A DNA stretch of 64,000 bases from an uncultured Lentisphaeria bacterium (lineage in GTDB: Bacteria > Verrucomicrobiota > Lentisphaeria > Victivallales > UBA1829), in the NCBI GenBank assembly GCA_905197955.1, contig CAJKAR010000018.1, positions 24,974 to 88,973 of the forward strand. Reading direction: 5' to 3'. Below are positions 1 to 8,210 of this stretch, one piece after another; position 1 is the stretch's first letter, and the number at the start of each line of letters is the position of its first letter. The notes under the pieces are model-generated. The model worked only from the letters and a program-made list of their open reading frames with translations. It searched no databases and was not told the origin of the DNA. Position numbers and translations under genes: made by a program.

Positions 1-1
1 A

Positions 2-136
2 GTCAAGGACAATCAGCAGCTTTCGTCGATTGTCGCCGATAAAATGTGTTCCCAGATCGAAGGAATTCTCCACACAAAAACCCTGGTATCTCTGGGCTCC
101 TATTTTAAGTACGATGCGGAACAGCTTTTTCAGTAA
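2..136 (+). CDS. C-terminal end of a probable Lrp/AsnC-family regulator (partial)
   Basis: An open frame enters from the left edge and ends at a TAA at 134-136. Its last 44 residues include IEGILHTKTLVSLGSYFKY, which fits the final strand-helix-strand of the Lrp/AsnC effector-binding (RAM) domain: a short helix, then an I.G...T.T.. strand and a basic or aromatic tail. The family consists of small DNA-binding regulators that sense amino acids. Only the tail is visible, so neither the helix-turn-helix nor the target can be judged. The frame overlaps the 114 start of the Sel1-repeat gene by 23 bases, or lies 31 bases before its alternative start at 168. The assignment rests on a short pattern and could be wrong. 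Confidence 0.5.
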   Translation, partial: VKDNQQLSSIVADKMCSQIEGILHTKTLVSLGSYFKYDAEQLFQ

Positions 137-1451
137 AAAACATCCGGCATGGTGCGCCGTTTTCCAAATGGCGCATCTTCTGTTTGCCGGTCTTCTCCTC
201 TGGTCACTTCCGCTTTTCGCCGAGGACGGCGGAACGGAACAGGATCCGCTTCGAGCCAAAGCCGCAGAAGGCAATAAAATCGCCATGTTCAAACTCGGCG
301 ATGAATATTTTTACGGAACAAAAACGCGTCTTCCGAATCCGACTCTCGCCGCCTACTGGTACAAAAAAGCCGCCGATGCCGGTCTTCCGGAAGCCATGTT
401 CAATTATGCCGTTTGTCTGGAACGCGGAACCGGAGTCGAGAAAAACCGATTCGAAGCCTATGACTGGATGAAAAAAGCCGCTGATGCCGGGGTCAAAATG
501 GCCCGCTTCCAGCTGGCGATGACAGATCTTTACGGCATCCCCGAAGACAAGGAACGGGGACTTCCCGCGAAACCGCCCCTTGCAACTTACGCTCTTTCCC
601 AGCTGGAACAACTCGCCGAGGAACAGTTCATTCCGGCGGAAACCGTTCTGGCGGAACTGCTTCTCCGTCAGAACAATGCAAATTCGGTTGCAAAAGCGGT
701 TCAAATTCTGGAACGGCTCATTGCTCTGAAGGATCCTCCACCCGCGGCTCTGCGGATGATGGCGGACTGCAAATACGCAGGGGTCGGAGTCAAACGCGAT
801 CCGGAAGAGATGATCCGTCTGCTCCGCCAGGCCGCCCGACAGGGCGATGCAGAAGCGCTCGGAAAACTGGCGTTCTGCTATGAATACGGCAGAGGAGTCG
901 GTGCGGATCTGAAAAAGGCCTTCGGGCTCTACCGGGTTTCAGCGGAACGTGGCAATGCGATGTCGCAGTTCAAATATGCTGAATTCATCGCAAACGGCAC
1001 TATTTCGAAGGAGCCCGATATTCACACGGCACTCCCCTGGTACCGGAAAGCCGCCGAACAGAAAAATCCGCAGGCGCTTTTCAAACTCGGAGTCTTCTCT
1101 CTGGAAGGGATCGGCATGAAGAAGGATACGCATCAGGCGGCACAGCTTTTCTTTGAATCGGCGACAAGGGGATATCCACGTGCACAGTACAATCTGGGCT
1201 GTCTTTATGCGGCGGGAGAAGGCGGACTCGTCAAAGATGAGAGCGCGGCCGTCTACTGGTTCTCGCTTGCGGCAAAAGGAGGAGATGCGGTCGCTCAGCG
1301 TGCTCTGGCTCTCCGTTATCTGGAAGGACGCGGTGTCACCCGAAGCATCACAAAAGGCGAGGAGTGGCTGATGAAAGCCGCGCAAAACGGAGACTTCGAA
1401 GCTGGGGAACTCCTCCGAAGACGCGGTCTTGCTGCGCCTTCCCTCTGGTAA
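114..1451 (+). CDS. Sel1-like tetratricopeptide repeat protein, secreted
   Basis: About 445 residues. After a hydrophobic export segment (LLFAGLLLWSLPLFA, cleavage likely before EDGG) the protein is made almost wholly of Sel1-like repeats of about 36 residues. Recognisable pieces are YWYKKAADAGLPEAMFNYAV, GRGVGADLKKAFGLYR and AAVYWFSLAAKGGDAVAQRAL; I count roughly ten. Such alpha/alpha solenoids are protein-interaction scaffolds, often periplasmic. ATG 114 is preferred to the frame's upstream ATG at 30 because it gives a basic n-region directly before the hydrophobic core. ATG 168 is the alternative, and neither has a clear ribosome site. A hairpin shared with the convergent gene follows. The partner is unknown. 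Confidence 0.85.
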   Translation: MRNSFFSKKHPAWCAVFQMAHLLFAGLLLWSLPLFAEDGGTEQDPLRAKAAEGNKIAMFKLGDEYFYGTKTRLPNPTLAAYWYKKAADAGLPEAMFNYAVCLERGTGVEKNRFEAYDWMKKAADAGVKMARFQLAMTDLYGIPEDKERGLPAKPPLATYALSQLEQLAEEQFIPAETVLAELLLRQNNANSVAKAVQILERLIALKDPPPAALRMMADCKYAGVGVKRDPEEMIRLLRQAARQGDAEALGKLAFCYEYGRGVGADLKKAFGLYRVSAERGNAMSQFKYAEFIANGTISKEPDIHTALPWYRKAAEQKNPQALFKLGVFSLEGIGMKKDTHQAAQLFFESATRGYPRAQYNLGCLYAAGEGGLVKDESAAVYWFSLAAKGGDAVAQRALALRYLEGRGVTRSITKGEEWLMKAAQNGDFEAGELLRRRGLAAPSLW

Positions 1452-1465
1452 ATCCGCTGGTCCTG

Positions 1466-1509
1466 AAAAAAAATTCCCGCGTCAATCGTCGGAAAACGAT
1501 CCGCGGGAA
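1466..1509 (-). terminator. Rho-independent terminator of the ADP-ribosylglycohydrolase-like gene
   Basis: The 8-bp stem TTCCCGCG (1474-1481) / CGCGGGAA (1502-1509) holds an inner ATCGT/ACGAT pairing. Read on the minus strand it is followed by eight T (1466-1473). It lies between convergent genes and could also slow plus-strand transcription of the Sel1 gene. Confidence 0.8.
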
Positions 1510-1540
1510 CTTCTTCTCATGCCAGCTGAATGCGCAGCGT

Positions 1541-3016
1541 TCAGACCTCCTCCTCATTATCAAAGAAGGTGTAGGGCAGCCATTGTCTGTCAAGAGTGCC
1601 AGCCACCCCCATGACCCAGTAGATGTTCTCATCCGGCTCATTCGGAGCAACTCCGACGACCAGGGTATGGACGCCCGCCTCGACTTCCACATCGACATAC
1701 TGATTCAGCGGAACCGAGGAATAGGAAGGCGACATCCATCCGCCATCGCGCCCGAACGCAAATTCGCCGTCGAGCCAGACTCTGGAAACCGCATTGGTAT
1801 TAAAGATCACACGCACCTGCTTGCGTTCCTCGATCTTGAACTCAAATTCCATCATATAGAGCGAGTTTGCCGGCACCTCATAGGAATCCAGATAGTTGAA
1901 GCAGCCTGGAAAGGTATAGGAAGTCTTGATGCATTCCATATCCGGCGGGGTCCGCCGCTCGTCCAGACGCGACCACTTGCGGAACACTCCGCATTTGACC
2001 GGAATCAAATACTGTTCCCAATCCGGTTCATCCGCTGCAAGCGGCTCGCCAAGAACCACCTGTTCCGAAAGCTCAAGAAGCGTTTCAATGAAGACATCAA
2101 GAGTCGGCGGCGGATCCTCTACATCCACAATATTTTCGCTGAGAACAAGACGATGCGGAAGGTCAGCCAGCCATTTTTCTGGAATCTCTTCCGGATTCAG
2201 CAGTCCGAGGATCTCTCCGACAATCGCCGCATTCGCCGCCGTATTCTTCGCACAGTTTGCCGCAATCAGCACCGATCGTTCAAAGTCCCCCTCCCCAAGC
2301 AGAAGCGCCGCAACAATAAATCCGAAATTCATCACGGTATCCGTGAGATTCTCACATTCATATTTGGCAAGCAGTGCGGACCGCACCTCCATCCAGTCAT
2401 TTTTCTCTGCGCAGAACGCACGCGCATCCGCGATCACCGCCGCCAGACGACAATCCTTCGGAATAAAGGATAAGCCGATCTCCAGCAGTTTGTTCATATC
2501 ATTTTCAATAAATGCGGCGCTTTCCAGAGCCGCGATGAACAACGCCGCATAGATTCCATCGGAATCATGATCGACACACGCATCCTCGTAAGCGAGCTGA
2601 GCGGCGAGTTCGCACTTGGTCGGAGCCAGCCATGCCCACAGACCGGCACGATGAGCTGCACCGAATCCGTCGCAATAAAAATTATCAAAACTACCGGACC
2701 ACGGCGGCATGATGTTGTTCTTCAAATTCCGCAGAGCCACCGCATACTCGTTCTCCGAATACCGGACGTGATCCAGCCAGCACTGGGCAAAAAGATCACG
2801 ATCTGCCACCGGACCGACCGGCAGCTTTCTCAGAACTCTCATCCAGAGAATCTGAAAATCCAGATTACAGAGGGATTCATTTTCACCAGGAGCAGGATCG
2901 TAAAACGTCAGATCCATGGGATCGTTCATGCCGATAAAGGGACGACCGAGCGCCTCCCCGACACCTCTGCCGAGCAGACACCCCCTCAATTTCCGTTTCA
3001 AATAATCCTTATCCAT
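1541..3016 (-). CDS. ADP-ribosylglycohydrolase-fold protein with degenerate active site and C-terminal beta-sandwich
   Basis: 491 residues. The first ~300 have the ADP-ribosylglycohydrolase layout: RGCLLGRGVGEALGRPF at 11-27, the mid-motif DHDSDGIYAALFIAALESAAF at about 149-169, and the late motif NCAKNTAANAAIVGEILG at 254-271. Active relatives carry acidic metal ligands at the first DD pair and in a late DTD[CT]N motif. Here the first region reads ESLCNLDFQ (48-55) and the last NTAAN (258-262), so the Mg-binding aspartates are missing. Residues ~330-490 form a beta-rich domain (VRVIFNTNAVSRVWLDGEF) resembling galactose-binding or PA14-like modules. The start is ATG 3016, with GGGGTG six bases upstream; a GTG at 3025 is in frame. 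A binding or scaffold role is more likely than hydrolysis. Confidence 0.75.
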   Translation of the reverse strand: MDKDYLKRKLRGCLLGRGVGEALGRPFIGMNDPMDLTFYDPAPGENESLCNLDFQILWMRVLRKLPVGPVADRDLFAQCWLDHVRYSENEYAVALRNLKNNIMPPWSGSFDNFYCDGFGAAHRAGLWAWLAPTKCELAAQLAYEDACVDHDSDGIYAALFIAALESAAFIENDMNKLLEIGLSFIPKDCRLAAVIADARAFCAEKNDWMEVRSALLAKYECENLTDTVMNFGFIVAALLLGEGDFERSVLIAANCAKNTAANAAIVGEILGLLNPEEIPEKWLADLPHRLVLSENIVDVEDPPPTLDVFIETLLELSEQVVLGEPLAADEPDWEQYLIPVKCGVFRKWSRLDERRTPPDMECIKTSYTFPGCFNYLDSYEVPANSLYMMEFEFKIEERKQVRVIFNTNAVSRVWLDGEFAFGRDGGWMSPSYSSVPLNQYVDVEVEAGVHTLVVGVAPNEPDENIYWVMGVAGTLDRQWLPYTFFDNEEEV

Positions 3017-3336
3017 ATAAAACACCCCACTGTTTTATTAAAAATGAACTGAAATTCTTTTTTGAGCAAAAATGCAAAACACTCTTCCAAACCGCAAACA
3101 GAAAACAGATTCCGCCTTCTCTTCCCAGGCTCCGATGCAGATCACGAAACGCAGAAAAAGATCCGAGTTTTTCTCCGGATGGTTCCTCTTCTCCGGGAAC
3201 CTCAGATTCCGCAGCAATACTGGAGAACGCGGCCTGAAAACCGCGGCAATGACATTCCGATATGGACTTCGTTCCGACAAGGATTGCGTTCAAATTCATT
3301 CAACTGTCCCCTGTTGCAAACGCTCTCTCAAAGTCT
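3017..3336 (-). other. Long untranslated leader, no convincing gene
   Basis: About 320 bases separate the predicted minus-strand promoter (-10 at 3337-3342) from the ATG at 3016. A 96-codon frame (3299-3009, minus) runs through it and into the next gene. It has unusual Cys/Phe-rich composition and only a weak ribosome site, so I do not call it. The leader may hold structured regulatory RNA, but I recognise no known riboswitch. Confidence 0.4.
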
Positions 3337-3364
3337 AGAATAACACAACAACCTGAAATGTCAA
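3337..3364 (-). promoter_or_regulatory. Sigma70-like promoter, ADP-ribosylglycohydrolase-like gene
   Basis: Read on the minus strand: TTGACA (3364-3359), a 16-base spacer, then TATTCT (3342-3337), in an AT-rich stretch. It faces the gene starting at 3016. Confidence 0.6.
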
Positions 3365-3423
3365 ATCCAAATCAATACATTCTTTCAAAGAAAAAGAGAT
3401 TTTCAAACATTTTATAAGGGAGA

Positions 3424-3456
3424 AAACGCCGTTGAGCCTTCCGGCGCGGCGTTTTT
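3424..3456 (-). terminator. Terminator of the PPC-repeat/ygiQ/rodA operon
   Basis: AAAACGCCG and CGGCGTTTT arms pair around a GC-rich loop. On the minus strand the structure ends in a run of T and lies about 30 bases past the stop of the PPC-repeat gene. Confidence 0.7.
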
Positions 3457-3484
3457 CCCGAACTGTGGATTCCGGAAAACGGAA

Positions 3485-5164
3485 TCAGGCAAGAGTCAGA
3501 AGATCCCGTGCATTGCCGCTGAACTCGTTCTGAGCGGAAAGTCCCGCAGAGGCGGATGCTCCGTACACGACAGGAGAATTCGGAGTAATCAGGACATCGT
3601 AATCCGTATTCTTCTTTCCTTTGCCATGGTCGGCGGAAGAAATTTCCAAATAGATCCGGTCTCCGGTCTGCACTTTGAGACGGTCGAAATCAAGAACGGT
3701 GGACTCTCCGGTCTTCAGGGTATCGAGCGTCTTGTAAGACTTGCCATTGTAAAGGGTGATCTTCAAGGTAGCCATTCCCTTGTCGCCGTTGAAGGAGAAG
3801 GTGTACTTGTCATTCCGTTCCGCGGGAACGACGAAAAAGAAATGATCCTCGCTGTCGCCGAATCCGACCCAGTCGTCTCGAACTCCGCCATCCTCAAGCA
3901 GGATTTCCTGCGCTGTGACGCGGGTATTATTGGAACCGTCATCGGCTTTCACAAAGAGTTCGCCCGCCATGGAGCCGAGAGCGTAGTCCGTATTTTTTCC
4001 ACTTTTCCAGCTCGGGGCTTCCACCGCGATGTAATAGGTGCCGCGATCCAGAAGCAGCGGTTTTTTCAGGGTTGTCGAACTACCTTTGGTCGGAGTGTAG
4101 GAGATGGACCCCAGCGATTTCTTCTTTCCCGTGCCGCTGATGGTGTAAACACTCATCTTCACTTTGTTCTGAAGATTCTGAATACTGAAATTGTAATACC
4201 CCGGAGTGGTGATATTGATGCGGATCCAGTCGACCGAATCGCCGAATCCGACCCATTCATCGGAAAGGAAGGTTTCCGCGGCACCGCCAATCGAAAATTC
4301 CCGAACCCCCGGATCACTCCAGTTGTCATCCGCATAGTTCGCTTTCGAGTAGGAGGTGCCATCCACATGGACGGCATAATCGGTGTTCCGTCCTTTTTTC
4401 CAGTCCACGGCCTCGATGGTCACATAATACTCTCCCGAGTCCATGAGAAGCTCTTTGGTTCCCTTCTTCTGATTGCCCGCAGCGGTTATGGAGGTCATCT
4501 TCTTCACTTTTTCAGAACCGTCCTTGTTGTATGTGACCGAATAGACGGTCAGACGGACCTTGTTCGTAATATCCGAAAGGAAGAAACGATACGCTCCGGG
4601 CGAATTCAACTCGATCCGGCGGCAGTCGATCGTATCGCCATAGCCGACCCACTCATTCGAAATAAGATCACCGGAACCGTTCACCTCCAAGGTATAGGCA
4701 TCCGGGAGGGCATTGTTTTTAAATTCGTCGTCCTCGTTATTGCCTTTTGTGAAGAGGTCCGCAATCACACCGATATTATAATCGGTTCCGCCGTATTTGG
4801 TTCCCTTGTATTCGATTTTCAGGTAGTAGTGGCCGGGATCCAGCAGGACATTTTTGGTATCTTTGGATTTGCCGGTTGAAATGGAGGTCAGCTTTTTCAG
4901 CGGAGAGGAGGGATTTTCCGGATCTTTCCGCTCATAAACTGTCAGAGTCAGCTTCTGGGAGAGGTTCGAAACATTGAAGAAGAAGGAACCGGGATCGTCG
5001 ATAATGAACTCCCGGTAATCCACCCGGTCCTCGTAGCCGACCCATTCGGAGTTCACGATATTGCCGGATTCCGTAATTTTAAAACGGTATTCTTCGGGCA
5101 GAGTGCGATAATCGTCATCAAGATGACTTTTCGGATTTGAAGACGGAGGAATCTGCATAGCCAT
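3485..5164 (-). CDS. Four-repeat PPC-like beta-sandwich protein
   Basis: 559 residues made of four tandem units of about 130 residues. Each starts with a signature: SEWVGYEDRVDYREF (~39), NEWVGYGDTIDCRRI (~170), DEWVGFGDSVDWIRI (~302) and DDWVGFGDSEDHFFF (~430). Three of them then contain a [LRV][DS].G.YY[LVI].[IV] strand and a [NG]TDY closing motif. The pattern resembles bacterial pre-peptidase C-terminal (PPC) domains, which occur in large surface proteins. No signal peptide is visible, which is odd for such domains. ATG 5164 is preferred to GTG 5173 because AAGGTGAT sits just before it. The gene begins 5 bases after ygiQ ends and is cotranscribed with it. The function is not known; surface attachment via another export route, or a C-terminal half of a larger ancestor, are both possible. 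Confidence 0.7.
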   Translation of the reverse strand: MAMQIPPSSNPKSHLDDDYRTLPEEYRFKITESGNIVNSEWVGYEDRVDYREFIIDDPGSFFFNVSNLSQKLTLTVYERKDPENPSSPLKKLTSISTGKSKDTKNVLLDPGHYYLKIEYKGTKYGGTDYNIGVIADLFTKGNNEDDEFKNNALPDAYTLEVNGSGDLISNEWVGYGDTIDCRRIELNSPGAYRFFLSDITNKVRLTVYSVTYNKDGSEKVKKMTSITAAGNQKKGTKELLMDSGEYYVTIEAVDWKKGRNTDYAVHVDGTSYSKANYADDNWSDPGVREFSIGGAAETFLSDEWVGFGDSVDWIRINITTPGYYNFSIQNLQNKVKMSVYTISGTGKKKSLGSISYTPTKGSSTTLKKPLLLDRGTYYIAVEAPSWKSGKNTDYALGSMAGELFVKADDGSNNTRVTAQEILLEDGGVRDDWVGFGDSEDHFFFVVPAERNDKYTFSFNGDKGMATLKITLYNGKSYKTLDTLKTGESTVLDFDRLKVQTGDRIYLEISSADHGKGKKNTDYDVLITPNSPVVYGASASAGLSAQNEFSGNARDLLTLA

Positions 5165-5169
5165 GGAGA

Positions 5170-6909
5170 TCACCTTTTCCCTTTCCTGCTGAAATTCTGA
5201 TTCTGATATCTGGACCCGCGTTTTTTCTTCAGCATTTTAATCTGAGTCCTGCGTTCCCGCAGGCCGCGGTTGACAACGATTTCCTCTCCTGTATACGGAT
5301 TGAGTCCGCTGTAATACATGGCAGCCCCCATTGTCATGGGCAGAGGAATATAATCCTGAACCTGCTGAGGACTCCAGTGATGCTTTTCCAGGAAGTCATC
5401 CACAACCTTCATTTCGGACTCGGTGCAGCCGGGGAAGTTCGAAATGAAAAGCGGGATCAGATACTGTTCCTTGTGCGCTTCGCGACAGCAGCGTTCGAAC
5501 AGCTTCATAAAGGCCTCCAGTTCGCCGGGCTGTCCTTTCCGCATCAGGTTCAGCACACGCGGGTGCAGATGCTCCGGAGCAACCTTCAGGTGACCGGAAA
5601 CATGATGCCGGATGATCTCTTCCGTCAGTTCGGGCTGGCGAAGAGCAAGATCCAGGCGCATTCCCGAATTCAGAAACACTTTCCGCACACCGGGAGTCGA
5701 ACGGAGTCTGCGCAGAAGATTCTGAAGCACGGAACCGTCCGGGACATAGTTTTTGCACGGTTTCGGCCACATGCAGGAGACCCGGTGACATTTTTCACAC
5801 ATGGAATGATCCGCAATCCGGTTGCCGAAAATATTCGACGCCGCACCGCCGATGTCACTGACGATCCCGTTGTATCCCGGCAGCTTCTTCAGCCGTTCAA
5901 CGCTCCTCATCACGGATTCCGGAGAACGGGACACCAGATGCCGCGTCTGATGCGCCACCAGTCCGCAGAACGCACAGCCGCCGGGACATCCGCGGACCGC
6001 CGGAATCGAAAATTTCACCGTCTCATACGCCGGCACCGGTTCCTTGTAGCTCGGATGCGGTCCCATCCCGTAGGGCAGTTCGCAGACATGATCGAACTCC
6101 TCCTGGCTCAGCGGCGGATTCGGACGTTCCAGAACCAGAAGCCGATCCCCGTAGCGCTGAACCAGACGCCGGCCGCACCACGGATTCATCTCCGCCTCAA
6201 TCGTAATGGTCTGTTCGACCAGAGCCTTTTTATCACTGCAAATCCGGTCATAGTCGGGCAGCACGGCGCATCCGGAAAGATCGAACTCCCGGGAAGCACG
6301 GCCGCCGAGAAGAAGCGCGGTTCCCGGAATTCCTTCAAGCGGACGTCCGTCGCGAATCCGGGTATAGACCTCCAGAGAAGCCGTCTCCCCCATGCCGAAA
6401 ATCAGAATGTCCGCCTTGGAATCGACCAGAACCGAAGGATGCATCTTATCCTGCCAGTAATCGTAATGCGCCACGCGGCGGAGACTTGCCTCCGTTCCGC
6501 CCAGAACCGTCTTCACCCCTGGAAACGCACGCTTTGTCAGCTGCGTGTACACCACCGATGCCAGCGGCGGACGAAGTCCGGTTTTGCCGCCGGGCGAATA
6601 CATGTCATCTTTCCGCAGACGCCGGCCGGCCGTGTAAATGCAGACCATCGAATCCATATTTCCCGAGGAGATGCCGCACGCGATATTCGGCCGTCCCATC
6701 GCCTTCAGCGATTCGGGATCCCTCCAGTCCGGCTGCGCCGCGATCCCGACCCGGAACCCCTTGTCCAGCAGATACCGTCCGATCACCGCGGTGCCGAACG
6801 AAGGATGCTCCACATACGCATCCCCGGTTACCAGCAGAATATCAATCGAATCCCACCCAAGCGCCTCCATCTCCTTCCGGGACATCGGCAGAAATTTCAC
6901 TTCCTTCAT
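5170..6909 (-). CDS. ygiQ: YgiQ-family radical SAM protein (UPF0313)
   Basis: 579 residues, the normal length for the YgiQ family. The N-terminal half matches the family's own domain (SIDILLVTGDAYVEHPSFGTAVIGR; DIADLI-like block DSKADILIFGMGE at ~163-175). A radical SAM cluster motif CPGGCAFC follows at residues 308-315. The C-terminal part (VSGHLKVAPEHLHPRVLNLMRK) is also typical. The family is a radical S-adenosylmethionine enzyme of unsettled substrate. It sits between rodA (6 bases upstream) and the PPC-repeat gene, so it belongs to an operon with cell-shape machinery. GAGGAG precedes the ATG. Family assignment is firm; the reaction is unknown. Confidence 0.93.
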   Translation of the reverse strand: MKEVKFLPMSRKEMEALGWDSIDILLVTGDAYVEHPSFGTAVIGRYLLDKGFRVGIAAQPDWRDPESLKAMGRPNIACGISSGNMDSMVCIYTAGRRLRKDDMYSPGGKTGLRPPLASVVYTQLTKRAFPGVKTVLGGTEASLRRVAHYDYWQDKMHPSVLVDSKADILIFGMGETASLEVYTRIRDGRPLEGIPGTALLLGGRASREFDLSGCAVLPDYDRICSDKKALVEQTITIEAEMNPWCGRRLVQRYGDRLLVLERPNPPLSQEEFDHVCELPYGMGPHPSYKEPVPAYETVKFSIPAVRGCPGGCAFCGLVAHQTRHLVSRSPESVMRSVERLKKLPGYNGIVSDIGGAASNIFGNRIADHSMCEKCHRVSCMWPKPCKNYVPDGSVLQNLLRRLRSTPGVRKVFLNSGMRLDLALRQPELTEEIIRHHVSGHLKVAPEHLHPRVLNLMRKGQPGELEAFMKLFERCCREAHKEQYLIPLFISNFPGCTESEMKVVDDFLEKHHWSPQQVQDYIPLPMTMGAAMYYSGLNPYTGEEIVVNRGLRERRTQIKMLKKKRGSRYQNQNFSRKGKR

Positions 6910-6915
6910 CTCACG

Positions 6916-8085
6916 TCACTCCTCACTGTTTCTGTTGCGTCGGACGTAAACGGACTGCACAATCCCCAGATAGGACAGCGACGCCAGCATGAATGTTCCT
7001 CCGTAACTGACCAGCGGAAGCGGCTGTCCCGTCACCGGCATCAGACGGATGCTCATGCCGATATTGACGATCGAATGCATCGCAAACACCGTCCCGACTC
7101 CCACACACAAATATCGCCCGAACTCATCCGGCGCATTCAGCGCCGTCCGGAAAATCGAAATCATCAGCAGCACATACATCAGAAGAAGAAAGGAGGCTCC
7201 GAGAAAACCGGTCTCCTCCGCAATCACCGGAAAAATAAAATCGGAATTCGAAACCGTCTGCGGCAGATACCCCAGCATGCTCTGCGTTCCCTGCATGAAT
7301 CCTTTTCCGGTCAGCCGTCCGCTCCCCACCGCCATCTCCGACTGACGCTGATTCCAGCCTTTGTTCAGCGGATCCAGATCCGGATTCAGAAACACACGGA
7401 TCCGATCCCGGTGATACGGTCTCAGCAGTCCGTAGTACCCCACCGGCGCACAGATCGAAATCACAATCAGTCCGATCAGCAGATATTTCCATTTGAAACC
7501 CGCACAGAAAACAATCGCAAACGCGCACATGCAGAGAGTCAGCGTCATACTCAGATTCGGCTGTTTCAGAATCAGCACCGCGCAGGGCGCCAGCAGACCG
7601 ACCAGCAAAAGCAGCGTTTTCCAGTTGTTGACCGGAAAACGCTTCAATGACAACAGCCACGAAACCAGAAGAATCACCGCCAGTTTCGCAATCTCCGCCG
7701 GCTGCACGCTCACTCCGGCGATATCCAGCCAGCGACGCGCTCCGAACCGCAGCACTCCGATCCCCTTCACCAGCACCAGTGCCAGAAGCACCAGCGCCAC
7801 CGCGTACAGAAGAATCGAGGCGGGTCCCAGATATTTATAATTGAAAAAAGAAAAAAACAGCCAGAGGCACAATCCGATCGAAACCCATATGATCTGCCGC
7901 TTCCAGAAAACCTCGGCATGAACCCCTCCGACCTGCTGGCCGGTCCCGTAAACAAAGATGATCCCAAAGGCCAGCAGCACCAGCATCGGGATCAGCTGCA
8001 GCGGATCAAAATGCGAGAAGAATGACCGGAGAGCTGAACTCACCGGAGAAGTTTCCGACACTCTTTTATCATGAATCAACGGCAT
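6916..8085 (-). CDS. rodA: Rod-shape peptidoglycan glycosyltransferase RodA
   Basis: 389 residues with about ten hydrophobic segments and the SEDS-family signature blocks: FGARRWLDIAGVSVQPAEIAKLA, then NKGWNQRQSEMAVGSGRLTG and LPQTVSNSDFIFPVIAEETG, and the closing RLMPVTGQPLPLVSYGG. The length and the early FGARRWL block favour RodA over FtsW. RodA polymerises lipid II glycan strands during elongation, in the inner membrane with a class B PBP. The usual QPDLG near the middle reads QPNLS here. It lies upstream of ygiQ in the same operon and 125 bases after purA. Confidence 0.93.
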   Translation of the reverse strand: MPLIHDKRVSETSPVSSALRSFFSHFDPLQLIPMLVLLAFGIIFVYGTGQQVGGVHAEVFWKRQIIWVSIGLCLWLFFSFFNYKYLGPASILLYAVALVLLALVLVKGIGVLRFGARRWLDIAGVSVQPAEIAKLAVILLVSWLLSLKRFPVNNWKTLLLLVGLLAPCAVLILKQPNLSMTLTLCMCAFAIVFCAGFKWKYLLIGLIVISICAPVGYYGLLRPYHRDRIRVFLNPDLDPLNKGWNQRQSEMAVGSGRLTGKGFMQGTQSMLGYLPQTVSNSDFIFPVIAEETGFLGASFLLLMYVLLMISIFRTALNAPDEFGRYLCVGVGTVFAMHSIVNIGMSIRLMPVTGQPLPLVSYGGTFMLASLSYLGIVQSVYVRRNRNSEE

Positions 8086-8170
8086 CTTTGTCCAAATACT
8101 CTACTGCTGAAAATGCAAACCGGCAGAAACTTCCACTGCAAAAAAAACACAAAAGCACCCGATGTTTTCA

Positions 8171-8191
8171 GGCGGATCTTTGAAATCCGCC
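8171..8191 (-). terminator. Hairpin after purA
   Basis: A 7-bp GGCGGAT/ATCCGCC stem lies 20 bases downstream of the purA stop. No T tract follows directly, so termination would be partial at best. Confidence 0.35.
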
Positions 8192-8210
8192 CGAATCCCC
8201 GGTCCGGAAC

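Noticed and set aside
3009..3299. 96-codon minus-strand frame in the leader of the degenerate glycohydrolase gene
   Set aside because: Overlaps the real start, has odd composition and no recognisable domain; a leader seems more likely.
5377..7650. 757-codon plus-strand frame
   Set aside because: It lies antisense to ygiQ and rodA, both unmistakable genes. The His/Arg/Gln-rich product is typical of a shadow frame.
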